This document shows, piece by piece, positions 40,568-49,912 of a DNA stretch of 64,000 nt (the first letter of the stretch is position 1; each line of letters starts with the position of its first letter). Origin of the DNA: JAEUMD01 sp050250815 (GTDB lineage Bacteria; Pseudomonadota; Alphaproteobacteria; Rhizobiales; Hyphomicrobiaceae); assembly GCA_050250815.1 (NCBI GenBank), contig JBFWNY010000006.1, positions 1 through 64,000 on the forward strand. Reading direction: 5' to 3'. Position numbers and translations under genes: made by a program. The notes beneath the pieces were generated by a model. That model ran no database searches. It saw only the letters and a program-made list of their open reading frames with translations, and was not told the DNA's origin.

Positions 40568-42590
40568 GGCGAAGCTCTTCGGCGGGCGCCGGGAGCAGCT
40601 CGAGCAACGCTTCCACCGAGCGGTCGAGCGCGCCCGACAGGCCATCCAGAGCCTCTCCCGCTCCGCGCTTGTGCGCGGCGAGCGCCGCGCCGTCACCGAG
40701 CAGACGCGAAACCTCTGTCGCCAGCGTAGCTGCATCCGTCACGATCGTCGCGCCGCCGTGGCTCGTGAGCGCGCGGATCTGATCGGCGAAGTTGCGTGTG
40801 TGCGGTCCCGTGACGACGGCTGCGCCGTGACGTACCGCCTCGATCGGATTCTGGCCGCCATGCGGCACGAGCGAACCACCGATGAAGGCGATATCTGTAA
40901 GCGCGTAAAGCGTGCCAAGCTCGCCTATCGTATCGGCAACGTAGATGCTCGTTCCAGAACCCGGCAAGTCGCCGAGCGAGCGTTGGCTGGTGGTGAGACC
41001 CGCACGGTCGGCCAGCGCCCTGATGTCGCTGCCGCGCTCGGGATGGCGAGGAGCGATAATGGTGAGGAAGCCGGGCAGGTCGCGTGCCAGCAAGCGGTGT
41101 GCCTCCAGCACGATCTCGTCCTCGCCGATGTGGGTGCTCGCGGCGAGCAGGACGGGGCGGCCACTGATCGCGGTCTGCAGACGCTGCAATTCGACCGCGT
41201 CGACAGGCGGAGGCGGCGAATCGATCTTCAGATTGCCGGTCGGGCGCACGTCGCGCGCTCCCAGCTGCGTAAACCACTTGGCGATCAGATCGTTCTGCGC
41301 CAGGACGAGACGGAAGCGGCCAAGCAGCGCGCGCGCCGTACGGCGCGCCTTGCGCCACCGCCGGAAGCTGCGCTGCGACATGCGGGCGTTGACGACGGCG
41401 AGCGCAGTGCCGCGTTCGGAGAGTTCGAGAACCAGATTTGGCCAGATCTCAGACTCGGTGAAGATGGCGAGGTCCGGCTGCCAGTGGTCGAGGAAGCGCC
41501 GCGTGAACTTCGGCGAATCGAGCGGCACGAACTGATGCAAGGCACGCGCGGGCAGGCGACGCTCTGCCAGCTCCGCCGACGTTACCGTGCCGGTGGTGAG
41601 CAGGAAGCTCAGCTCCGGCCGGCGTTCCGCGAGCGCGCGCATGAGCGGCAGCACGGCATTGGTCTCCCCGACACTCGCCGCATGCATCCAGACAAGCGTA
41701 CCGAGGGGGCGCGCCGAACTTGCAATGCCATAGCGCTCGCGTGTCCGCCGAGGGTCTTCCTTGCCACGCCTCTGACGATAACGAAGCCATGCCGGCACGG
41801 CGGGCTCGATCAGGCGAGTGGCCCCTCGATAGAGGGAGAGCACGGCACCGCGCCGCGGCGGCGGTGCGTCGATCGGCAGGGCAGCGGGCGCGGTCGCCCG
41901 CATGTAGTCGGAACCCACCATCTCGTAGGCGCGCCGGGTCTGGTCATTGAGTGTCGTCTCGAGCTTCAGCCGCGCCGCTTCAAGCGTCGCTGCATCAGCG
42001 TCCCGGGCCACATAAATGGGGTCGGCGCCGACAGCGGCCATGCGCGCGAACGGCAGATTGATCGTCATCCGGCTCCAGGTGTCGAGCGCCAGGAAGCGGC
42101 TCGTTGCGAGGGCGACCGGCATGATGGGACGCCCCGACATCCGCGCCAGCGTGATGATGCCTTCCCCGGCCCGGCGCGATGGTCCAGGCGGTACATCGGC
42201 GGTCATCGCGATGGTGGCGCCGTCGCCGAGCGCCTTGAGAGATGCGCGCAGGGCCTGTGCCCCACCGCGGTCCTTCTTGCGGCGCCCGGCACCTGCTCCG
42301 CGGATAAGGGTGACCCCAAGCGCGCTGAGCGCCTGTCCGATCAGTTCGGCATCGCCGTGCCGCGCGACCATGGCGTGGACCGGCAGCCCCTTCGGGTTGA
42401 GCACCCAGACCATCATGAACTGGCCATGCCAGAATGCCAAAATTCCCGGATGCTGACTGGCCAGCCGCTCGGTCAGGTCAGGCGGGTCCGTGATCAGGGG
42501 GGAAGAGCGTCGTACGAGCTTGACAAGGCGTGCAATATTGCGCCCGGCAAATCCCAGAATCCCCAGCCGATGGAGAACGTCGCGTGCCAT
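40557..42590 (-). CDS. waaA: Fusion of DUF374 lysophospholipid acyltransferase-like domain and Kdo transferase
   Basis: A single 677-residue frame joining two usually separate proteins. Residues 1-235 are a DUF374 acyltransferase-like domain (His55 in AFWHGQFMM, IAMTADVPPGPSRRAGEG, RPIMPVALATSR). After a Pro-rich linker of about 20 residues, 250-677 is a full-length Kdo transferase: WMHAASVGETNAVLPL (catalytic Glu309), FTESEIWPNLVLEL, GNLKIDSPPP, HPERGSDI, GGSLVPHGGQNPIE. Kdo transferase attaches 3-deoxy-octulosonate to lipid IVA at the inner membrane. In relatives the two genes are adjacent in the same order, so the fusion joins neighbours. ATG 42590 begins the DUF374 family N-terminus. Confidence 0.9.
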   Translation of the reverse strand: MARDVLHRLGILGFAGRNIARLVKLVRRSSPLITDPPDLTERLASQHPGILAFWHGQFMMVWVLNPKGLPVHAMVARHGDAELIGQALSALGVTLIRGAGAGRRKKDRGGAQALRASLKALGDGATIAMTADVPPGPSRRAGEGIITLARMSGRPIMPVALATSRFLALDTWSRMTINLPFARMAAVGADPIYVARDADAATLEAARLKLETTLNDQTRRAYEMVGSDYMRATAPAALPIDAPPPRRGAVLSLYRGATRLIEPAVPAWLRYRQRRGKEDPRRTRERYGIASSARPLGTLVWMHAASVGETNAVLPLMRALAERRPELSFLLTTGTVTSAELAERRLPARALHQFVPLDSPKFTRRFLDHWQPDLAIFTESEIWPNLVLELSERGTALAVVNARMSQRSFRRWRKARRTARALLGRFRLVLAQNDLIAKWFTQLGARDVRPTGNLKIDSPPPPVDAVELQRLQTAISGRPVLLAASTHIGEDEIVLEAHRLLARDLPGFLTIIAPRHPERGSDIRALADRAGLTTSQRSLGDLPGSGTSIYVADTIGELGTLYALTDIAFIGGSLVPHGGQNPIEAVRHGAAVVTGPHTRNFADQIRALTSHGGATIVTDAATLATEVSRLLGDGAALAAHKRGAGEALDGLSGALDRSVEALLELLPAPAEELRRAS

Positions 42591-42864
42591 GCCGCGGAAT
42601 GCCTCGTAACCTCGAGATCAGGGGCGGGGACAAGGCCGTACAGCACCTTGCGCAAGGTTCCTATAGCGCATAATTAACGAAATCAAACGTGTTCGTAGGG
42701 TGCGTCGGCGGCGGCAGTGGACGACCGCCGGAGCGCAGTTTACGCCGTTCCGGGGGCGCGTGCGGCGCTGATCTCTGTGCAGGGTACCACAAGCGCTGGT
42801 TGTGGCGCGCCTTGGCGCGCGCCTGTCCGGCACTCCAGGGGAAGGCTCCGGCGGACCGCATCGG

Positions 42865-43602
42865 ATGACGACCTTGCTCAAAAAGTCGCGTCGCGCCATG
42901 CGCAAGGTCACGTCGGGCCTCCGGCGCGGGATCGTATTGAACGCGCCGGACTGGATGCGGCGGCACTTGGGTCGGCCAGCCTCCCACTTCGAACTCTATT
43001 TCATCGACCACGGAATCTTCCGTTCCCTGTATCTCAACCGGCATCGGTTGTCGCGCGAGGCGTGGCGCTCGGCACAGCCGGCACCGCGCCACATCGCGCG
43101 GTTCGCACGCCTGGGGGTGCGTACCATCGTCAATCTGAGAGGAGAACGGGACTGTTCGAGCTACTGGCTTGAACGCGAAGCGTGCGAGCGCCACGGGATC
43201 AGGCTCGTCAATTATCAGGTACGCTCACGGGCGGCGCCCTCCGTGCAGGAGATTCGCGGCGCGGCGAAGCTGTTCGACGAGATCGAGTATCCAGTCCTCA
43301 TGCACTGCAAGTCGGGCGCCGACCGCGCCGGTCTCATGAGCGCGCTGTTCTGCTACATGCGCGAAGGCGAGCCCATTGAACTTGCGCGCCAGCAGCTTTC
43401 GCTGAAGTTCGGCCACATCAAGCAGGCCGATACCGGCATCCTCGACTATTTCTTCGAGCGCTACCTTGCCGATAATGCATTGAACCCGATGCCGTTCATG
43501 GAGTGGGTCGAGACTGTCTACGACCCCGTCGAACTCAAGCAGTCGTTCCAATCCAGCTCTTGGGCGAACCGGCTGGTCAATACAGTGCTGCAACGCGAGT
43601 AG
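42865..43602 (+). CDS. Tyrosine/dual-specificity phosphatase-like protein
   Basis: A cytoplasmic protein of 245 residues with the phosphatase P-loop MHCKSGADRAGL: Cys148 and Arg154 in the CX5R motif. Preceding it are RSAQPAPRHIARFARLGVRTIVNLRGER, typical of the DSP/PTP-like group that includes phosphatidylinositol and lipid A-type phosphatases. The C-terminal 60 residues contain DYFFERYLADNALNPMPF and match the alphaproteobacterial branch. It lies alone on the plus strand between msbA and the Kdo transferase gene, so a lipid phosphate or polysaccharide link is possible. Start at ATG 42865 is a best guess; an in-frame start at 42802 exists. Confidence 0.82.
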   Translation: MTTLLKKSRRAMRKVTSGLRRGIVLNAPDWMRRHLGRPASHFELYFIDHGIFRSLYLNRHRLSREAWRSAQPAPRHIARFARLGVRTIVNLRGERDCSSYWLEREACERHGIRLVNYQVRSRAAPSVQEIRGAAKLFDEIEYPVLMHCKSGADRAGLMSALFCYMREGEPIELARQQLSLKFGHIKQADTGILDYFFERYLADNALNPMPFMEWVETVYDPVELKQSFQSSSWANRLVNTVLQRE

Positions 43603-43621
43603 CGCAGCGCTCGCCCGCTCT

Positions 43622-45481
43622 TCACAGGTCTTTCTGCGTGCCGTCGTCGACGAGTTGCGAGCGCGCGAGGTCGGCATAAGCGCCGCCCCTGGCCAGCAGC
43701 TCGCCGTGCGTACCGGTTTCGACGACACGCCCGGCGGCCATAACGCAGATGAGGTCGGCGTTCTGCACCGTCGAGAGCCGGTGTGCGATCACAAGCGTCG
43801 TGCGGTTGCGCGTGAAGCGGTCGAGCGCGTCCTGCACGAGCCGTTCGGACTGTGTGTCGAGCGCGCTCGTCGCCTCGTCGAGCAGCAGGATGGGCGCGTC
43901 CTTCAGAATGGCGCGCGCAAGCGCGATGCGCTGCCGCTGTCCGCCCGACAGCCTGAGGCCACGGTCGCCGATCTCCGTCGCATAGCCCTGCGGCTGTTCC
44001 AGAATGAATTCGTGTGCGGCGGCGGCCCGGGCTGCCGCAATGATCTCGTCCTCCGTGGCATCGAGCCGGCCGAGCGCGATGTTGGCGCGGATCGTGTCGT
44101 CGAACAGTGTCACGTCCTGGCTGACGATGGCGACCGCGTCGCGCAGCGAGCCGACCGTCACGTCGCGCACGTCCTGTCCGTCGATCAGGATGCGCCCTCC
44201 CGTCACGTCGAACAGGCGGGGGACCAGATTGAGCAGGGTCGATTTGCCGGCGCCGGAACGCCCGACGAAGGCGACGGTCTGCCCACTGGGGACGGTCAGC
44301 GAGACGCCGTCGATGGCGGCTTCCGCAATTCCGGCTCCGTAGGAGAACGAGACGTTGTCGAAAACGATCTCGCCGGCGGTGAGCCGAAGCGGCTCGGCGC
44401 CCGGCCGATCCACGATGCGCGGCTTCTCGTCCAGTACGCCGTAGATGTTCTCGAGCGCGGCGACACCCTCGCCGATGCGACCCGACAGATTGCCGAGCGC
44501 GCGGATCGGCTGGGAGGCCATCAGCAGCGCCGTGACGAAGCCCATGAAGTCGCCGACGGTCGAGATGCCGCTGGTGATCCGCCAATAGGCAAAGGCGATG
44601 ACGCCGGCCACCGCCACGCCGCCAAAGGCCTCCAGCATGGGATCGAGCCGCGCGCGCGTGCGCACCGCCTTCATGCGCAACCGGAACAGCTCCTCGAACG
44701 AGGCGTTGACGCGCTGGGCCGCATAGTCCTCAAGACGAAAGGTCTTGATGAGGCGGGTGCCCGACAGCTTCTCGGCCAGTTCGGAAGTGACGCCGCCAAG
44801 TTCCGCCTGCGTCCGCTTGGCGACGCGTCTCAGGCGCTCTGAAATCAGCATGATCGGGACGGCAGCTAGCGGATACACGCCCAGTACGACGAGCGACATG
44901 GCCCAGTCGAGCCAGATCATCGTGCCGACGAGCACGAGCGTCGACAGCATGTCGCGGACCGCCGTGTTGATGGCCGCCAGCATCGCCGCATCGATGTAGT
45001 TCACGTCGTTGGTCAGCCGTGACATGAGGCGTCCAGGCGCCTCGCGCCCCAGGCGGTCGAAGTCCGCCTGCATGAGGTGGGAGAACGTGTGCTGTTTGAG
45101 GTCAGTGGTGGCGCGATAGACGATGCGGTTGGTGGTGACCGTGTGCAGGTACATGAACAGGCTGCGCGCCGCCGTTACGGCAACAACCGCGCCCAGCACC
45201 AGCGGCAGCATGTCCGTATTGCCCTTGAGCAGGGTATCGAACGACGATTTGATGATGAGGGGGTAGGCGCCGGTCGCCGCCGCGAGACCGCCGGTCAGCG
45301 CGAGTGCGACGAGAAGCTGGCGCCAGCGCGGCCACACCCAGGTCCTCAAGAATCGTTTGAGCAGCGTTCGGGTCGCGTCGTCGAACCGCAACCGCTTGCG
45401 GAGCGGCCGCCCCGGCGGCGATCCACCGGGGGCCGTCGTGCCTGCGGGTGGCGCCGTCGGCATTGTCGGCTTGACGTTCAC
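43622..45481 (-). CDS. msbA: MsbA-type lipid A/lipid ABC transporter
   Basis: A half-transporter of 619 residues. An N-terminal Pro/Gly-rich tail is followed by six helices (about 50-330) and an ATPase domain: Walker A VGRSGAGKSTLLNL, Q-loop IVSQDVTLFDDT, signature LSGGQRQRIALARAI, Walker B ILLLDEATSALD and the H-loop IAHRLSTV. Such exporters flip lipid A-core to the periplasmic face. Position between DUF4170 and the Kdo transferase/LpxK genes supports the MsbA role over a generic multidrug pump. Start at ATG 45481. Confidence 0.9.
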   Translation of the reverse strand: MNVKPTMPTAPPAGTTAPGGSPPGRPLRKRLRFDDATRTLLKRFLRTWVWPRWRQLLVALALTGGLAAATGAYPLIIKSSFDTLLKGNTDMLPLVLGAVVAVTAARSLFMYLHTVTTNRIVYRATTDLKQHTFSHLMQADFDRLGREAPGRLMSRLTNDVNYIDAAMLAAINTAVRDMLSTLVLVGTMIWLDWAMSLVVLGVYPLAAVPIMLISERLRRVAKRTQAELGGVTSELAEKLSGTRLIKTFRLEDYAAQRVNASFEELFRLRMKAVRTRARLDPMLEAFGGVAVAGVIAFAYWRITSGISTVGDFMGFVTALLMASQPIRALGNLSGRIGEGVAALENIYGVLDEKPRIVDRPGAEPLRLTAGEIVFDNVSFSYGAGIAEAAIDGVSLTVPSGQTVAFVGRSGAGKSTLLNLVPRLFDVTGGRILIDGQDVRDVTVGSLRDAVAIVSQDVTLFDDTIRANIALGRLDATEDEIIAAARAAAAHEFILEQPQGYATEIGDRGLRLSGGQRQRIALARAILKDAPILLLDEATSALDTQSERLVQDALDRFTRNRTTLVIAHRLSTVQNADLICVMAAGRVVETGTHGELLARGGAYADLARSQLVDDGTQKDL

Positions 45482-45516
45482 GCGGCCTCCGCGTCTGCCC
45501 GGCGCATCAGTGGTGC

Positions 45517-45771
45517 TCAGGCCTTGTCCGCCGGCGATTCCGGGTCGAGCAGCCGGTGCATGTGGACGATGAAATAGCGCATGTGCGCGTTGTCCACCGA
45601 GCGCTGGGCCGCCGACTTCCAGGCTCTGTGCGCTTCTGCATAGTTGGGGAAGATCCCAACGATGTCGAGGTGGGCAAGATCACGGAAGGTGACGCCGTCG
45701 AGATGCTCGAGTTCCCCGCCGAAGACGAGGTGGAGCAATTGCTTGGGTGTGCATTCGGTCGGGTGGCTCAT
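45517..45771 (-). CDS. DUF4170 protein
   Basis: A conserved 84-residue protein of unknown function, recognised by LHLVFGGELEHLDGVTFRDL and GIFPNYAEAHRAWKSAAQRSVDNA, followed by a conserved RYFIVHMHRLLDPE. It is a regular neighbour of lipid A biosynthesis genes in Hyphomicrobiales. It starts the minus-strand group with msbA, 35 bases before it. No catalytic residue pattern is evident. Confidence 0.88.
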   Translation of the reverse strand: MSHPTECTPKQLLHLVFGGELEHLDGVTFRDLAHLDIVGIFPNYAEAHRAWKSAAQRSVDNAHMRYFIVHMHRLLDPESPADKA

Positions 45772-45819
45772 GTCGGTCTGTCCTGATTTATGTTTTTTGG
45801 TCGCTCGTCATCGCTGGCC

Positions 45820-45847
45820 CGGCGCGCAGCGGCAGTGGTGCGCGCCG
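45820..45847. repeat. Perfect 9-bp stem-loop upstream of DUF4170
   Basis: CGGCGCGCA at 45820-45828 pairs with TGCGCGCCG at 45839-45847 around a 10-base loop. It lies in the ubiA-DUF4170 spacer, downstream of ubiA on the minus strand. No T-run follows, so its role (attenuation or mRNA end protection) is open. Confidence 0.5.
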
Positions 45848-45864
45848 AACGGGGTGCGCAGTCC

Positions 45865-45886
45865 CCGACCGTATCGGCACGGTCGG
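45865..45886. repeat. Perfect 8-bp stem-loop, second in the same spacer
   Basis: CCGACCGT at 45865-45872 pairs with ACGGTCGG at 45879-45886 around ATCGGC. On the minus strand it follows ubiA by 160 bases and precedes the hairpin at 45820-45847. An AT-richer patch lies beside it (45895-45935), which may hold the DUF4170 promoter. Confidence 0.5.
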
Positions 45887-46046
45887 TCAGCGCGTCTTTA
45901 CTTTATCGGTTAAGTCTAATCAAAGCAGTTTGTGACACGCTTTTATCACGGGACCTTTGAGGGCTCGACAAGTCGACCGAGGGGCACGGGTGGCGCGGAG
46001 AGGGCATAGACCTTCCCGCGCCGCTTCTCGTTTCGGGACTTCGCGG

Positions 46047-47054
46047 TTACGAGATTCCGGCTGCCCAAGAAGCGGTCATGTCGAGCAGCAGGCCGCCCAG
46101 CAGGATCAGCCCGACCTCGCGATTGGAGCGGAACCGCTGAAGGCAGTTCTCCGCGTCGTCCGTATCGAGTGTCGACACCTGCCAGGCCAGATGCAGTCCG
46201 GTGAGCGCGAGCGCGATGAACGTGATGAGGTGGGCGCCTGCCAGAAATGCGGCTGCCGACCACAGGACCGCTGCCACCAGATAGAAGCTCGCTACCCAGG
46301 CCGGAGTCGAGCGGCCGAAGCGCAGCGCTGTCGACTTCAGGCCGAGCATCAGGTCGTCCTCCTTGTCCTGATGCGCGTAGATCGTGTCGTAGCCGATGGT
46401 CCAGGCGACGCAGCCCGCATACAGCAGCACGGGCACCCACCCAAGCGAATGCATGATGCTCGACCAGCCGACCAGCGCACCCCAGTTGAACGCTAGCCCG
46501 AGGACGAGTTGCGGCCAGTTCGTGACGCGCTTCATGAACGGATAGACGAGCACGAGCGCGAGCGATGCGATGGCAAGCCAGATCGTGTACCGGTTGAACT
46601 GGAGCAGAACCGCGAGGCCAGTGAAGCCCAGCACCACGACGAACGCGCCGGCTTCGCCCACGCTCACCTGGCCGGACGGGATCGGCCGGCTCGCGGTGCG
46701 TGCGACCTGTGCGTCGTAGTCGCGATCGACGATGTCGTTATACGCGCAACCCGCGCCACGCATGGCAAAGGCCCCGATCGCGAACAGAACCATCAGCCAG
46801 ACTTCGGGAAAGTGCCGGCCGTCGGCGATCGTGGCGAGGCCCAGGGACCACCAGCAGGGAAACAGCAGCAGCCAGGTGCCGATCGGCCGGTCGGCGCGCG
46901 CCAGCCTAAGGTACGGCCGCCAGGAGCCAGGAGCATGCGTGTCGACCCAGTTGCCGCGCGGGGCGTCGGCCACGGCGGGTCGCGCGGCTGCGGCTCCGGT
47001 CTCGTGCTCGAACTCGGCCGGTGGCGGAGCGGTCATCGGCGTTCCGTGGGTCAT
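46047..47054 (-). CDS. ubiA: 4-hydroxybenzoate polyprenyltransferase
   Basis: An inner-membrane enzyme of 335 residues that attaches the polyprenyl tail to 4-hydroxybenzoate in ubiquinone synthesis. The two Asp-rich motifs are present: CAYNDIVDRDYDAQVARTAS and GYDTIYAHQDKEDD, with SRPIPSG between them and about eight helices overall. The 40-residue hydrophilic N-terminus (ADAPRGNWVDTHAPGSWRPY) is usual in alphaproteobacteria. ATG 47054 is taken; GTG 47072 is possible. It is divergent from rsmE, as is common in this group. Confidence 0.95.
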   Translation of the reverse strand: MTHGTPMTAPPPAEFEHETGAAAARPAVADAPRGNWVDTHAPGSWRPYLRLARADRPIGTWLLLFPCWWSLGLATIADGRHFPEVWLMVLFAIGAFAMRGAGCAYNDIVDRDYDAQVARTASRPIPSGQVSVGEAGAFVVVLGFTGLAVLLQFNRYTIWLAIASLALVLVYPFMKRVTNWPQLVLGLAFNWGALVGWSSIMHSLGWVPVLLYAGCVAWTIGYDTIYAHQDKEDDLMLGLKSTALRFGRSTPAWVASFYLVAAVLWSAAAFLAGAHLITFIALALTGLHLAWQVSTLDTDDAENCLQRFRSNREVGLILLGGLLLDMTASWAAGIS

Positions 47055-47242
47055 GGCGCGGGTGCCCGGCACCCGGCCGGGTCACGACGCAACGAGCGCG
47101 TCGCGGCGGACCGTAGCCCTCTTCGCGCCGACCGGCAACGCTCGGCAATGTGCGTCCGGCTTGCGCTTGCCGCCTGCCTCGGGCATCACGGCGCCTTCGA
47201 TTTTCCCGCGTGCGAAGCGCGCTCTCAGCCTCATCAGTTGGC

Positions 47243-48016
47243 ATGGCGATCCACGACTTCACATCCCAGCGTCTTTTCGTCGGCGCCGACCTAGCGGCGG
47301 GTGCCGCCTTCGAGCTGGAGCGGGAGCAGGCTCACTATCTCATCAACGTATTGCGCCAGCGGCCCGGCGACGCGGTGCTGATCTTCAACGGTCGCGACGG
47401 CGAATGGAAGGGCACGATCGAACCGGCCGGGCGCAAGGGCTGTGCCGTGCGCATCGGGGAGCGCGTGCGCGCACAGACACCGGCATCTCAGGTGCGCTAC
47501 CTGTTCGCGCCGCTGAAGCGCGCCCGCCTCGACTACATGGTGCAGAAGGCCGTGGAGATGGGTGCGGGTTCGCTCGAGCCGGTCCTGACGCGCCGGACGG
47601 TGGCAGAGCGCATCAATCTGGACCGGATGCGCGCCAACGCCGTCGAGGCGGCCGAACAATGCGGCGTCTTGAGCCTGCCACGCGTTGCCGAGCCGCGATC
47701 GCTCGCCGAAGCGCTCGATGGCTGGGATCGGGCTGTGCCGCTCATCGTCTGCGACGAGAGTGCGCCGGTTGCCGATCCGGTCGCGGCTCTGGGCACGGTG
47801 GACGTTGGCCCGGGCGGCTCCGTAGGTCTTCTCGTCGGCCCGGAAGGCGGCTTCGATGAAGCCGAGCGCGCACGGCTCACCGGTTTGCCTTTCGTGCGCT
47901 CCATATCGTTGGGGCCGCGCATCATGCGCGCGGATACGGCCGCCGTCGCCGCGCTCGCCCTCGTCAACGCCGTGCTGGGCGACTGGCGCGGGGAGGCCCG
48001 TAGGGATCATGCGTGA
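47243..48016 (+). CDS. rsmE: 16S rRNA (uracil-1498-N3)-methyltransferase
   Basis: A SPOUT-class methyltransferase of 257 residues modifying U1498 of 16S rRNA. The PUA-like N-domain has HYLINVLRQRPGDAVLIFNG. The knotted C-domain shows PLKRARLDYMVQKAVEMG, LVGPEGGFDEAERARL, SLGPRIMRADTAAVAAL and a final ALVNAVLGDW, all family-defining. ATG 47243 gives the standard N-terminus. Downstream of ubiA in opposite orientation, with 188 bases between starts. Confidence 0.95.
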   Translation: MAIHDFTSQRLFVGADLAAGAAFELEREQAHYLINVLRQRPGDAVLIFNGRDGEWKGTIEPAGRKGCAVRIGERVRAQTPASQVRYLFAPLKRARLDYMVQKAVEMGAGSLEPVLTRRTVAERINLDRMRANAVEAAEQCGVLSLPRVAEPRSLAEALDGWDRAVPLIVCDESAPVADPVAALGTVDVGPGGSVGLLVGPEGGFDEAERARLTGLPFVRSISLGPRIMRADTAAVAALALVNAVLGDWRGEARRDHA

Positions 48017-48234
48017 GTATAATTCAGCCATGTTCTCGCCCACTTGGTGAATGCTCCCATAAACAAGCGGTTGTTCGCGGCTCGAAGAGCCGCCGCCGTC
48101 GATCGCCGGGGCTTGGAGCGACATATCGGTGTTGCGCCACGGGGGCTCAGGGGAGCATGGTCTGGGAGGTCGACCGTGGACGCCTGCAAAGCGTCCGGAC
48201 AGGTCGTCCGAACGCAGTTTTTGGGGGCTGCGCG

Positions 48235-49320
48235 ATGTGTGAATGCGTCTTGTCTCGCAATCCGGTGGCGCGCCGTCGAGCGCTCGCGCGGGGGATCATG
48301 CGCGCGTCCTGCGTGGCTGCCGCCGTGTTGGCCGTCAGCGCCGCCGGTCCGGTGATGGCGCAATCGGTCGAGTCGCCGTCCGGGTCGCAGCCGGTGGCCG
48401 ATGCCGGGCAGTCGTGGGCGAACCGCTCCACCATGCGCCCGTTCGTCGGAGCCGAGGGTCTTCGGCTGCTTGAGGCCGCCTTGCCGCCGTCCGGAGCAAC
48501 CGCCACTCCGGATGCAGCCTCTCTTCTGCATGCCAAGCTCAACTCCGGATGGACTGATCTTGCTCGTGGCATTGCTGCCGTCGCACCCGATCTCGCCGAC
48601 CTTCTTGGTATTGGCGAGGACGGGACGGCGGTTGCGCCGATACCAGAAGCGATGCTGTCCACGACGGATCTGAGCGCAACCTTGGAGCGCGCCAAGCGAG
48701 ATGCCGGCGAGGCCCGGCGGCTCGCCGCCGAAGTGCGCCGCCGCGCCGAAGAGTTGAGCTTGCGCTTCGGCGGTGGCCCGGTCGAGCAAGCCGTGGTCGC
48801 GGAAGGCGCCAAACTTGGCGAAACCGCGCCGGCGAAAATGCCTGAAAGCTCGACAGTTGCGACTGAAGCAAAACCTGGCCGCGCACCGCCGGAGGGCCGG
48901 ATGGCTTTGGGCCGCGCAGTGGGGCTGGGGATTGAGCCCAACGATCGGTCACCGCTCTCAGGTGTGGCCCCCGCCGAGCCGGACTCGGGCATCGAGGTCA
49001 TGGCGCCCGCCCGATCACCGACGCCGGTGCCTGCCGCCAAGCCTGCACCGGATGCGATCGCCGCCGTGCCCGCTGATCCACCTCCGACCCAACAACCGGA
49101 AAGGCAGGCGGCTGAAGAGCCCGGCAGACCCGCTGGCGACGCAGCGCCTGCCAGGAAATCCGATCGCCCCGCACCTCAACGGCATCGTGCCAAGAGCGAG
49201 CGGGCCACTCATGCGGAGGCCGCCCCCGCTGCGGCGAGTTCGCCAGCCCCCGTAACGACTTGGTTCAAGCCGCTCACGGTGCCTCAGCAACTCACCTCAC
49301 AGGGCTGGGCAAGCGATTAG
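48235..49320 (+). CDS. Secreted Pro/Ala-rich hypothetical protein
   Basis: A protein of 361 residues with a basic N-region and a clear export signal (MRASCVAAAVLAVSAAGPVMAQ) whose ATG at 48298 is an alternative start. The middle has a short coiled coil (about 150-185, ERAKRDAGEARRLAAEVRRR). From about 190 the chain is low-complexity Pro/Ala/Glu, ending with a conserved-looking WFKPLTVPQQLTSQGWASD. No domain is recognised. It could be an envelope or cell-wall spacer protein. Codon usage looks like its neighbours, so there is no sign of recent import. Confidence 0.6.
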   Translation: MCECVLSRNPVARRRALARGIMRASCVAAAVLAVSAAGPVMAQSVESPSGSQPVADAGQSWANRSTMRPFVGAEGLRLLEAALPPSGATATPDAASLLHAKLNSGWTDLARGIAAVAPDLADLLGIGEDGTAVAPIPEAMLSTTDLSATLERAKRDAGEARRLAAEVRRRAEELSLRFGGGPVEQAVVAEGAKLGETAPAKMPESSTVATEAKPGRAPPEGRMALGRAVGLGIEPNDRSPLSGVAPAEPDSGIEVMAPARSPTPVPAAKPAPDAIAAVPADPPPTQQPERQAAEEPGRPAGDAAPARKSDRPAPQRHRAKSERATHAEAAPAAASSPAPVTTWFKPLTVPQQLTSQGWASD

Positions 49321-49381
49321 AGCCGGCCAAAAGGGCGCATGGGGGAATGTATTGCGGGGATCGTTGCCGATCCGACGCCGC

Positions 49382-49912
49382 TCAGCCGTCGCCGTAGATC
49401 TGGCGCGAGCCGAGGTTGCGGAACAGCTGCTTCAGGATGCCTTCGTCGCGGCCACCGGGCGCCGGCGTCTTGCGGCTGATGTAGTCGAACACCTTGCCGT
49501 CCTTCATGCCGTAGTTGGCGACGCTGTCGACAGAACCCAGCGGATTGAAGTAGACGGCGAGCACCTTGCGGTCGATCTCCTTGGGCTTGAGGAAGGCGGT
49601 CTGCGTCGAGGTGCTTGAGATGTAGTAGTAGGCGGCCGCGTTGTTGACCGTAGCGGTGGTCGTCGGCGAGCCAAGCTGAAGCTTCACCTGCTCCTGCGAC
49701 ATGCCGGGCTGGACCTGCTGGGCGTCGTTACCGTTGAACTGGTGGCCGTGGACCAGGATCTGCTCGCTGCATGCGGACATCGCCAAGGCGGCGACAGAGG
49801 CGATGAGAGCGGCGGCGAGGCTTCGGCGGGCAGGCTTCCGCCCGCAGGTGCTAGCGCCACCGGCAAACTTGCGGCTATCCATGATGCGGAAATGCGAGCG
49901 TGCGCGGCGCAT
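49382..49912 (-). CDS. bamE: Outer membrane assembly lipoprotein BamE
   Basis: A lipoprotein of about 176 residues of the SmpA/OmlA group, part of the BAM complex that folds outer-membrane proteins. A basic N-terminus leads to a lipobox around MSAC, then VQPGMSQEQVKLQLGSPTTT is the diagnostic BamE motif, followed by AYYYISSTSTQTAFLKP and VLAVYFNPLGSVDSVANYG. The ATG at 49912 has GGAG/GAG upstream; an ATG at 49882 is possible. It is divergent from the cytochrome chaperone gene, the usual alphaproteobacterial arrangement. Confidence 0.9.
   Translation of the reverse strand: MRRARSHFRIMDSRKFAGGASTCGRKPARRSLAAALIASVAALAMSACSEQILVHGHQFNGNDAQQVQPGMSQEQVKLQLGSPTTTATVNNAAAYYYISSTSTQTAFLKPKEIDRKVLAVYFNPLGSVDSVANYGMKDGKVFDYISRKTPAPGGRDEGILKQLFRNLGSRQIYGDG

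Noticed and set aside
40509..42677. A 722-codon plus-strand open frame antisense to the Kdo transferase fusion
   Set aside because: It is a by-product of high third-position GC in the opposite gene. Its translation is Arg/Ala/Gly-rich without any recognisable motif.
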